Source: Bacteroidota bacterium
GTDB lineage: Bacteria > Bacteroidota > Bacteroidia > Bacteroidales > Dysgonomonadaceae
Length of the DNA: 64,000 bases
Direction of reading: 5' to 3'
NCBI GenBank assembly: GCA_023437305.1
Contig: JAEZGN010000023.1
Span: 1 to 64,000, forward strand
Both the position numbers and the translations under genes were made by a program. Below the pieces are notes generated by a model. That model was not told where the DNA came from and ran no database searches. It saw nothing but the letters and a program-made list of their open reading frames with translations. Shown piece by piece: positions 33,656 through 41,033 of this stretch. How positions within the stretch are numbered: position 1 is the stretch's first letter; every line of letters begins with the position of its first letter.

Positions 33656-36354
33656 TTGTATTCCTCTTCGTTCATATCACTGTCATCACTTTTTCCCTTA
33701 CTCTTGATAATATTGAATTTATAAGAGAAACTAAACATGAAGTATCGGTTGATACTGTTTGTTCGCGAGTCTGACATGTAGTTACTGCTTACATAGCGTG
33801 ACAGATTATTTCTATCGTTCAGTATATCATAGAATTCAACCTTCAGTGTACCTCTTTTCTTTTTCAGGAATAGTTTTGAGACAGAAGCATTCCAGAGGAT
33901 TTCTTTTTTCTTAAAATCATCGCCATACCCTGCATAATATGTCATATTGAGGAAGTTCTGTATCGAAAAATCGCAGGGTAGTTTCCATAACACAGAATGT
34001 TGTATATTGTAGTTGGATGTGTTTCTATCCTGCACATTCGACAAATTATTCTTTGTTATGTTATATGTCATACCTAGTTCGAGGCGTGTTTCAAGTTTGT
34101 CAATCTTAAACTTTCCTGAAACTTTTTCGCTAAGTACTATATTATGCGTTTTCGCTTCTTCACCGTTCGTGTAGCCAATATTCTTGTAATAGTTGGCATA
34201 GGTGCTGTTGTCGACTGTGAATTTCTTGTTCCGTAATGGGGTGTTGAATATAAAATTTATATTTGCGCCCATATTACCGCTTACATTTCTATATGTATTT
34301 GTACTGTTCCCCAAATCATCTATCAGAGTATAGTCCACAATGTTGTTGAATGTGTAATTAAATCCTCCCGAAAGCATCATATAACGATTTGAGGCGTAGT
34401 CAGATTTCCGATAATAGACATTGAAGTTGTTGCTATAGCTTGGTTTCAAATTTGGGTTTCCATAATATTTAGATAGTGCACTAACGATAACCGTGTCGGC
34501 AGACAGCTGAGTGATCCCCGGTTGGCTGGTCGATCCCGAATAGCTGAGGTCGAGGCTGGTCTGATCGTTTGGCTGGTACGAAAAGTTTAGAGTTGGCGAA
34601 AAGTTGATGACATTCTGCTTCAAGTTTTCGATGATAGAATCGGCAACACTTACTTTACTTCGCGAATATGACGGATCGATACTCAACCCTATCGTATAAT
34701 TGTACTTTTCTTTAGTGGTCTGAAAGTTCAAACTTATATTTTGGTTTACATATCTATTCTCGGTATTTCGTGCATAAGCCGTATCCAGAATTGTATAATT
34801 GCCTGCACCATCTTTTTTACGGACATCACGCATCCGCTCCGAATTATTTACCCCATACGAATATGCAAATTGTAGTCTATGGTCTTTTCCCAATGGCTCT
34901 ACATACGATAGGGATAAAGTGTAATTGCTGGTATTATTATCAGTCTTGTTTTGTTGGTCTATTATTTTGTCATCTTTGCCTTCGCTATATGTGGTGCGGG
35001 AATAACTGCTTCCTTTGCTGTTATCCTTTCTGATCGAATTGTTGAAAGTAAGGCTTACTGTCCTCCCTTTATCATTCAATTTTCGGCCTATAGTTACAAA
35101 ATTATTTATGTTGTAACCATCACCTTTCGATTGACTATTCGAATATCCCGACGTGGTATCCTTTTCGGCCACATAAGAAAGATTGGTCGAGCTTTGAATA
35201 TTCTTCGTGTTGTTAAGGCTGATATATGACCGAGCAAAAATCGTAGTGAGCGAATCGGGTTTCCATTGCAGGTTCATTCCTAAGTTTGCATTTTCTCTTT
35301 TGCTGCGGTACGATGCATCCTGTTTGGAGAAACGATCGCCCGAAGACAAGAAAGTCTGAGTATTGGTTTTTGTTTCCATCAGGTTGTCGTTATTTGCATA
35401 ACGGATACTGCCGCCTACTCTGATTTTTTCTGAAGGCTGTAGATAAATATTTGCGCCCAGATTTTTATTCTTCTCAATCCCGTTGTCCATACCCATCGGA
35501 TACCCATTGTCATTGGTATTACTCATTTCTCCGACTAAAGACACCTGATTGTCGTTGCGCATGTAGTTTGTTATTGCTTTATTGGCGTATCTGTCGTCAC
35601 TGCCATATCCGGCTTTTACTTCTCCAAAGATGCTTTGTTTCAGTTCTTCTTTTACAACCAGATTGAGTACCTGATCGGGATCTTTATCTTTAAATCCGGT
35701 TACTTTTGCTGTTTCAGACTCCTCTTTATAGAGTTGGAGCTTTTTTATCATGTTTGCGGGTAGGTTTGCCAATGCCATCGGAATATCATTTCCGAAAAAT
35801 TCTTTTCCGTCTACCAGTATTTTTTTCACAGGCTTTCCATTTGCCGATATATTACCCTGTGCGTCTATCTCTACTCCGGGCATATTTTTTATTATGTCTT
35901 GAAGCATATCACTCTCCTGAGATGTATATGATGTTGCATTATATTCGATGGTGTCGCCTTTTACCAATATATCGGGGACTTTAGCTTCTACAATGGCATC
36001 TTTGAGTTGAATGGTATTTTCTACGAGATAGATATTCCCAAATGAATAGCCGGGATTTTGTGTAGAAATATTAAAGTTTTGTAAAAATCTTTTATATCCT
36101 AAAAAAGAAGCTTCCAAAATGTATTTTCCTGTCGTAACCGATAGCTTGAAATTGCCTTTTTCGTTGGTTGCAACCCCTTTTATATAGCTGCTATCTGCTT
36201 CATTAAGCAATCTGACGGTCACAAAAGGGATAGGATCTTTTGTTATTGAGTCATACACAGAGCCTTGCACATATCCTGATGGGTTACCTTCAACTGTTTG
36301 AGCCACAGTTGAAAGGGTTGTAAAGATGAATAGTAAAAGATATAAATATCTCAT
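33652..36354 (-). CDS. TonB-dependent-receptor-like outer membrane beta-barrel protein
   Basis: This 900-residue protein has a signal peptide ending at VAQ. A carboxypeptidase-regulatory-like (CarboxypepD_reg/DUF4480) domain follows (about residues 25-115: GYVQGSVYDSITKDPIPFVTVRLLNEADSSY). Next is a plug-like region (about 125-215) with MPGVEIDAQGNISANGKPVKKILVDGKEFFG, and then a large barrel of the OMP_b-brl_3 type. There is no SusD partner and no clear TonB box, so it belongs with the SusC-unlinked barrels. Ligand is unknown. It is the sole gene in its transcript. Confidence 0.9.
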   Translation of the reverse strand: MRYLYLLLFIFTTLSTVAQTVEGNPSGYVQGSVYDSITKDPIPFVTVRLLNEADSSYIKGVATNEKGNFKLSVTTGKYILEASFLGYKRFLQNFNISTQNPGYSFGNIYLVENTIQLKDAIVEAKVPDILVKGDTIEYNATSYTSQESDMLQDIIKNMPGVEIDAQGNISANGKPVKKILVDGKEFFGNDIPMALANLPANMIKKLQLYKEESETAKVTGFKDKDPDQVLNLVVKEELKQSIFGEVKAGYGSDDRYANKAITNYMRNDNQVSLVGEMSNTNDNGYPMGMDNGIEKNKNLGANIYLQPSEKIRVGGSIRYANNDNLMETKTNTQTFLSSGDRFSKQDASYRSKRENANLGMNLQWKPDSLTTIFARSYISLNNTKNIQSSTNLSYVAEKDTTSGYSNSQSKGDGYNINNFVTIGRKLNDKGRTVSLTFNNSIRKDNSKGSSYSRTTYSEGKDDKIIDQQNKTDNNTSNYTLSLSYVEPLGKDHRLQFAYSYGVNNSERMRDVRKKDGAGNYTILDTAYARNTENRYVNQNISLNFQTTKEKYNYTIGLSIDPSYSRSKVSVADSIIENLKQNVINFSPTLNFSYQPNDQTSLDLSYSGSTSQPGITQLSADTVIVSALSKYYGNPNLKPSYSNNFNVYYRKSDYASNRYMMLSGGFNYTFNNIVDYTLIDDLGNSTNTYRNVSGNMGANINFIFNTPLRNKKFTVDNSTYANYYKNIGYTNGEEAKTHNIVLSEKVSGKFKIDKLETRLELGMTYNITKNNLSNVQDRNTSNYNIQHSVLWKLPCDFSIQNFLNMTYYAGYGDDFKKKEILWNASVSKLFLKKKRGTLKVEFYDILNDRNNLSRYVSSNYMSDSRTNSINRYFMFSFSYKFNIIKSKGKSDDSDMNEEEYN

Positions 36355-36610
36355 CAGAATATATTTGTTTTTAGTGACAACGAAGATAAGTTTTTTTATA
36401 TAGAGTGTAAAATCGATGGAATTCGTTAAACACCCTTCTGTTTTATATCAAAAAAAAATGCTTACTTTGTGCAACTTATTCATTTTAGGTCAGATCTGTT
36501 TATTGCCTGTTTAAGTATAATTTCTTTCAGAATGATTATAACTTATAGTATGAGGCATTAGATATGTTCTGTTTGTTTATTTAGATAACGTAAAAAAGAG
36601 TCATAGGAAT

Positions 36611-38149
36611 ATGTCAGAAGATGTTTTTAAGAAGATAGTTTCCCATTGCAAGGAGTATGGTTTTGTTTTTCAGTCTAGTGAAATATATGATGGGCTAAGT
36701 GCCGTATATGATTATGGGCAAATGGGTGTAGAATTAAAAAACAACATCAAAAAGTACTGGTGGGATAGTATGGTGCTTTTGAATGAAAACGTTGTTGGTA
36801 TTGATTCTGCTATCTTTATGCATCCTACTATCTGGAAAGCATCCGGACACGTTGATGCATTCAACGATCCTTTGATTGACAATAAAGACAGTAAAAAACG
36901 TTATCGTGCCGATGTTCTGATCGAAGACTATTTGGCTAAGATAGACGATAAAGTAAATAAAGAAGTAGAGAAAGCAGCAAAACGATTTGGTGAGAGTTTC
37001 GATGAAGCCATGTTTCGTCAAACCAATCCTCGTGTATTAGAAAATCAGGCTAAGCGTGATGAAGTGCATGCTCGTTTTGCAAAAGCATTGAATGATAGCA
37101 ATCTCGAAGAATTACGTCAAATCATTCTCGACTGTGAGATCGTTGACCCTATCAGCGGAACTCGTAACTGGACTGAAGTTCGTCAGTTCAATCTTATGTT
37201 TTCTACAGAGATGGGTTCTACTGCCGATGGTGCGATGAAAGTATATCTTCGTCCTGAGACTGCACAGGGTATTTTTGTAAACTTCCTGAATGTGCAAAAA
37301 ACAGGGCGTATGAAGATTCCTTTCGGTATTGCCCAGATTGGTAAAGCATTCCGTAACGAGATTGTAGCTCGTCAGTTTATCTTCCGTATGCGTGAGTTCG
37401 AACAGATGGAGATGCAGTTCTTTGTTCGTCCGGGAGAAGAGCTCGATTGGTTTGCAAAATGGAAAGAGGTTCGCATGAAATGGCATAAGTCGCTTGGTTT
37501 CGGTGATAATAAATATCGTTTCCACGACCATGACAAGCTTGCCCATTATGCAAATGCAGCAACTGATATCGAATTTGAGATGCCATTCGGATTTAAAGAA
37601 GTAGAAGGCATACACTCTCGTACCGATTTTGACTTGGCAAGCCATGAGAAGTTTTCTGGTAAAAAATTACAATATTTCGATCCTGAACTCAATAAATCAT
37701 ACACTCCTTACGTTATTGAAACGTCTATCGGTGTAGACCGTATGTTCTTATCTACACTTTCGGCAGCGTATGCAGAGGAAGTACTAGAGGATGGAGAAAC
37801 TCGTGTAGTATTAAGATTGCCGGCAGCTCTGGCCCCTATCAAGCTTGCTGTATTACCTTTGGTAAAAAAAGACGGTCTTCCTGAGAAAGCTCGTGAAATT
37901 ATTGATACTCTGAAATTTGACTTTAAATGTCAATACGATGAGAAGGACAGTATCGGCAAGCGTTACCGCCGTCAGGATGCAATAGGAACTCCTTACTGTG
38001 TTACTGTAGATCACCAGTCATTGCAGGATAATACTGTAACAATCCGCTATCGTGATACAATGCAGCAGGAGCGTGTGGCTATAGACAAATTATCGGATAT
38101 TATTGCTGATAAGGTAAGTATGAAGAATTTATTGAAAACAATTGGTTAA
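36611..38149 (+). CDS. glyS: Glycyl-tRNA synthetase, single-chain alpha2 type
   Basis: This 512-residue class II synthetase charges tRNA-Gly. It is the dimeric, eukaryote/archaeal-like type. Visible motifs are YDYGQMGVELKNNIKKYWW (about residues 35-53), FNLMFSTEMG, and YLRPETAQGIFVNF (about 213-226). GIAQIGKAFRNEI (motif 2) and the C-terminal anticodon-binding domain (LPAALAPIKLAVLPLVKK onward, about 403-512) follow. The upstream region has a near-consensus TTACTTTG at 36462-36469. The FKBP gene follows within 30 bases. Confidence 0.96.
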   Translation: MSEDVFKKIVSHCKEYGFVFQSSEIYDGLSAVYDYGQMGVELKNNIKKYWWDSMVLLNENVVGIDSAIFMHPTIWKASGHVDAFNDPLIDNKDSKKRYRADVLIEDYLAKIDDKVNKEVEKAAKRFGESFDEAMFRQTNPRVLENQAKRDEVHARFAKALNDSNLEELRQIILDCEIVDPISGTRNWTEVRQFNLMFSTEMGSTADGAMKVYLRPETAQGIFVNFLNVQKTGRMKIPFGIAQIGKAFRNEIVARQFIFRMREFEQMEMQFFVRPGEELDWFAKWKEVRMKWHKSLGFGDNKYRFHDHDKLAHYANAATDIEFEMPFGFKEVEGIHSRTDFDLASHEKFSGKKLQYFDPELNKSYTPYVIETSIGVDRMFLSTLSAAYAEEVLEDGETRVVLRLPAALAPIKLAVLPLVKKDGLPEKAREIIDTLKFDFKCQYDEKDSIGKRYRRQDAIGTPYCVTVDHQSLQDNTVTIRYRDTMQQERVAIDKLSDIIADKVSMKNLLKTIG

Positions 38150-38177
38150 AGCCGATTGTAACCCCTATAATGAATAT

Positions 38178-38756
38178 ATGAATAGAAGAATTTTAATATT
38201 AGCTGTTTTATTTGGTGTTCTCATCTCTTTCGGTTCATGCGTGAATGATGATGATGACAGCACTGTAAGTCAAGAATGGAAAACATATAATGAACAGCAG
38301 GTAAGAAATGCCTCTTCTTCAGGATATACAGCCCGCCCTTCGCAAAGTGGTAATGGAAGTGTATATTGGAAATCGATAACTGATTTCGTTCCCGGAGATG
38401 AGCCTTCAATAGATCGATTTCCGATCTTTACGGATAGTGTTTCTGTAAGGTATGAAGGTTGGTTTTTCCGCTTGGACGATACTAAATATACATTTGATAG
38501 TACCGAAGGAGACAAAAATGGTATAGTGCTTAGGACTAGAGTGAATGGTGGATTAATTGATGGATTTGCTACCATGCTTCAGAATATGAAAATAGATGAA
38601 CAAGCCGAGGTATGTATTCCTTACCTACTTGGTTATGGAACTGTAGGGTCATATAGTAGTGGAGTGCAAGTAATACCCGGATATACAACACTTTGGTTCA
38701 AGATCAAACTTGTGAATATCTATGATGAAGTTAAAAAAGAATGGGTGAAGAAATAA
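38178..38756 (+). CDS. FKBP-type peptidyl-prolyl isomerase lipoprotein
   Basis: This is a 192-residue lipoprotein (Cys21 in ISFGSC). The acidic stretch VNDDDDS follows the Cys, the type of signal that sends Bacteroidetes lipoproteins to the cell surface. The C-terminal half is a divergent FKBP fold: VSVRYEGWFF, NGGLIDGFATMLQNMKIDEQAEVCIPYLLGYG and TLWFKIKLVNI. The ATG at 38178 is chosen for the signal peptide; the open frame begins inside glyS. It is probably co-transcribed with glyS. Expected job: folding of exported or surface proteins. Confidence 0.9.
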   Translation: MNRRILILAVLFGVLISFGSCVNDDDDSTVSQEWKTYNEQQVRNASSSGYTARPSQSGNGSVYWKSITDFVPGDEPSIDRFPIFTDSVSVRYEGWFFRLDDTKYTFDSTEGDKNGIVLRTRVNGGLIDGFATMLQNMKIDEQAEVCIPYLLGYGTVGSYSSGVQVIPGYTTLWFKIKLVNIYDEVKKEWVKK

Positions 38757-38778
38757 GGCTATTGAAAAAATAATTATA

Positions 38779-38810
38779 AAAAAGGAGAAGATTTAATCTT
38801 CTCCTTTTTT
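38779..38810. terminator. Bidirectional terminator between the FKBP and ApgM-like genes
   Basis: AAAAAAGGAGAAGAT pairs with ATCTTCTCCTTTTTT around a TTA loop. A-run and T-run flank it, so it works in both directions between the two convergent genes. Confidence 0.85.
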
Positions 38811-40021
38811 CATTTATCGCTAAATAATGTTTCCATAAATTCTTTCCCTCGTATCAATCCGTATGCTCCCTTCGGAGATTCGAACTCATCGTAAACTTGT
38901 ACACTATCAGCTTCTCCGTTCGAACGGTATATGATGAACGGTATAGGCTTATTTGTATGAGTTTTTATAGCACATGGGGTAGGGTGGTCAGGTAAAATAG
39001 CAATTGTTACAGGTTCGTCCCAGTCTTTTGTCGCTTCATATATTGTTTTTACAACACGATTGTCAAGATATTCGATTGTTTTAGTTTTCAGTTCATAATC
39101 GCCTTCATGTCCTGCCTCGTCGCTAGCTTCTATGTGTAGATATACGAAATCGTCTTTTTTAAGGGCTTCTATCGCAGCTTGTGCCTTCCCCTCATAGTTG
39201 GTGTCGTACAATCCCGTTGCTCCTTCTACATGGATTAATTTAAGCCCTGCGTACACGCCAATGCCCATAATTAAATCTACAGCAGAAATCACCGATCCGC
39301 TTTTGATTCCAAACAGTTCTTGTAATGTTTGCATCTGCGGTCGATAACCCGGAGACCATGGCCAAATACTATTTGCAGGATCTTTGCCCTCTGCAATGCG
39401 TTTCTTGTTCACAGGATGGTCTTTGAGCAGCTCCTGAGATTTTATAATGAGCTGATTCAGATAATCGGCTGTTTCTTGTGCTTCTGTCGTTTCTGCTTTT
39501 ATTAGAACCTCCTTGTATGGTGTTCCTGTAACATCGTGGGGAGCAGTACAATCGAGATTCTTATTTCCGCCTTTTAGTTTTAAAAGATGACGGTATGAAA
39601 CTCCCGGATAGAAGCTTACTTTACCATCGTTTAGTTCTTTATCTAAGAAAAGAATCAATTCTTTGGCTTCTTCACTTGAAATATGTCCCGCTGAATGATT
39701 CTTTATTTTACCATCTTCCACACAGATCAGATTGCATCGCATAGCCATCTCTCCCGGGAGTATATCTACTCCCATACTTGCTGCTTCGAGCGAACCTCTG
39801 CCTTCAAATACTTTGGGAACATCGTATCCTAGTACCGATAGGTTTGCAATCTCGCTCCCGGGTTTGAAGCCTGCAGGGATTGTATCTAGTTCTCCACTTT
39901 TTCCTTTAGCTGCCAGCATATCTATATATGGCTTTTTTGCAACTTGTAATGGAGTCTTACCTCCTAGTTCGGCGATAGGCTCATCAGCCATCCCATCCCC
40001 TAATATTATTATAGTTTTCAT
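38810..40021 (-). CDS. ApgM-like alkaline-phosphatase-superfamily protein, probable homoserine kinase
   Basis: This 403-residue protein is close to cofactor-independent phosphoglycerate mutase of the archaeal type (ApgM). It starts IIILGDGMADEPIAELGGKTPLQ (residues about 3-25), then GSEIANLSVLGYD with the catalytic Ser (about 63-75). Metal-binding HIEASDEAGHEGD (about 299-311) and LPDHPTPCAIKTHT (about 348-361) follow. In Bacteroidetes this subgroup lies with thrA/thrC and has been proposed to be the missing homoserine kinase. Since thrA is 1 kb away and no classic thrB is present here, I favour that role. ATG 40019-40021 is the start. Confidence 0.82.
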   Translation of the reverse strand: MKTIIILGDGMADEPIAELGGKTPLQVAKKPYIDMLAAKGKSGELDTIPAGFKPGSEIANLSVLGYDVPKVFEGRGSLEAASMGVDILPGEMAMRCNLICVEDGKIKNHSAGHISSEEAKELILFLDKELNDGKVSFYPGVSYRHLLKLKGGNKNLDCTAPHDVTGTPYKEVLIKAETTEAQETADYLNQLIIKSQELLKDHPVNKKRIAEGKDPANSIWPWSPGYRPQMQTLQELFGIKSGSVISAVDLIMGIGVYAGLKLIHVEGATGLYDTNYEGKAQAAIEALKKDDFVYLHIEASDEAGHEGDYELKTKTIEYLDNRVVKTIYEATKDWDEPVTIAILPDHPTPCAIKTHTNKPIPFIIYRSNGEADSVQVYDEFESPKGAYGLIRGKEFMETLFSDK

Positions 40022-40227
40022 CCTAATATTTTTGATATTGTGCAAAATTGCACAATATTTGTCGAAATATCAACTATATGCTAATAGAGTTCTTGAATTA
40101 CTTTCTTTATAATAATTAATCTGATTGTTTGATAGAGATCAATGTATTGTAACTGAATTTATTATTATTTCAATTATTTAGAGTAAGATAATTTTTAACT
40201 TTTGCGCTAATTTTATGATAAAACTGC

Positions 40228-40257
40228 TTTGTGTTATGAATTTTTATAATACTTTTG
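40228..40257 (+). promoter_or_regulatory. -33/-7 promoter of the PEGA lipoprotein gene
   Basis: TTTG (40228-40231), 18 nt, TACTTTTG (40250-40257). It implies an unusually long 5' leader before the ATG at 40457 or 40472. Confidence 0.55.
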
Positions 40258-40266
40258 CGCTTGTCG

Positions 40267-40301
40267 GTAACTATAAGAATAGTTACTATTCAAGTTTTTT
40301 T
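40267..40301 (+). promoter_or_regulatory. Leader hairpin with T-run, possible attenuator
   Basis: GTAACTAT (40267-40274), loop AAGA, ATAGTTAC (40279-40286) form a perfect stem just after the predicted transcript start. TTTTTTT follows 8 nt later (40295-40301). Confidence 0.35.
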
Positions 40302-40456
40302 CGATAGATATTCGTATTGATAATCAGACGACATTGCTTATATAATCGCTTAAGCATTATATGGTGATGTTCTTTTATGATATTATTTTGGTGTAAAAAA
40401 AGTAAACTGATACCTTATTCCGCTTTTCAATTGATTATTAATTAACATAGTATTAA

Positions 40457-40960
40457 ATGAAAAAATTAATTATGAAAAATTTATTTATCACAGTAGTTTT
40501 ATTATTATCTCTCTTGTTTTCGAGTTGTGCGTCTATATTTACGTCCTCGACAAGTGCCGTATCTATTGACAGTGAGCCCCAGGGAGCTAAATTAACTATT
40601 GTAAATAAAAAAGGAGAAGAGGTATATAGCGGAAAAACTCCTGCAACAGTAAAACTTGACAATAGCTCAAAGTATATGTCCGGGGAAAGTTATACTCTTA
40701 CTTTCTCTAAATCTGGATATGAGGATCAAAAGATATACATAAAGTCAAAGATAGAAGGATGGTATTGGGGAAATATTCTGTTTGGAGGACTTATTGGAAT
40801 GTTAGTTGTTGACCCTTTAACCGGTGCTATGTACAAATTAGACAGAGAGTCAGTTTTTGTTAATTTAGAAGAAGAAGGAAAATCGGATATGGCATTGCAC
40901 ATTATTGATATCAACACTCTATCCAAAGAGCAAAGAGAGAACTTAATTAAATTAAACTAA
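40457..40960 (+). CDS. PEGA-domain-like lipoprotein
   Basis: This is a 167-residue lipoprotein, or 162 from the ATG at 40472, which gives a cleaner signal with Cys19 in LLFSSC. After the signal, a PEGA-type beta domain is suggested by SIDSEPQGAKLTIVNKKGEEVYSGKTPATVKL and YTLTFSKSGYEDQKIYIKSKI. The region EGWYWGNILFGGLIGMLVVDPLTGAMYKL resembles small outer membrane stress lipoproteins, with its invariant W-GN-GG. Its function is unknown; it probably sits at the outer membrane. Confidence 0.8.
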   Translation: MKKLIMKNLFITVVLLLSLLFSSCASIFTSSTSAVSIDSEPQGAKLTIVNKKGEEVYSGKTPATVKLDNSSKYMSGESYTLTFSKSGYEDQKIYIKSKIEGWYWGNILFGGLIGMLVVDPLTGAMYKLDRESVFVNLEEEGKSDMALHIIDINTLSKEQRENLIKLN

Positions 40961-40980
40961 TGATATACTCTATATAAATA

Positions 40981-41020
40981 ACACGCTTGTCCTAAATCAA
41001 AGGACAAGCGTGTTTTTTTT
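40981..41020. terminator. Strong terminator after the PEGA gene, shared with thrA
   Basis: ACACGCTTGTCCT (40981-40993) and AGGACAAGCGTGT (41000-41012) pair perfectly over 13 bp, and are followed by eight T. Confidence 0.9.
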
Positions 41021-41033
41021 CTTTAATATTATA

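Larger units (their letters stand above)
40022..40456 (+). other. Intergenic region before the PEGA lipoprotein gene
   Basis: This AT-rich stretch of 435 bp has a well-spaced promoter (40228-40257) and a leader of about 190 nt. The leader holds a perfect 8-bp hairpin (40267-40286) and a T-run. Nothing coding or tRNA-like was seen. Confidence 0.6.
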
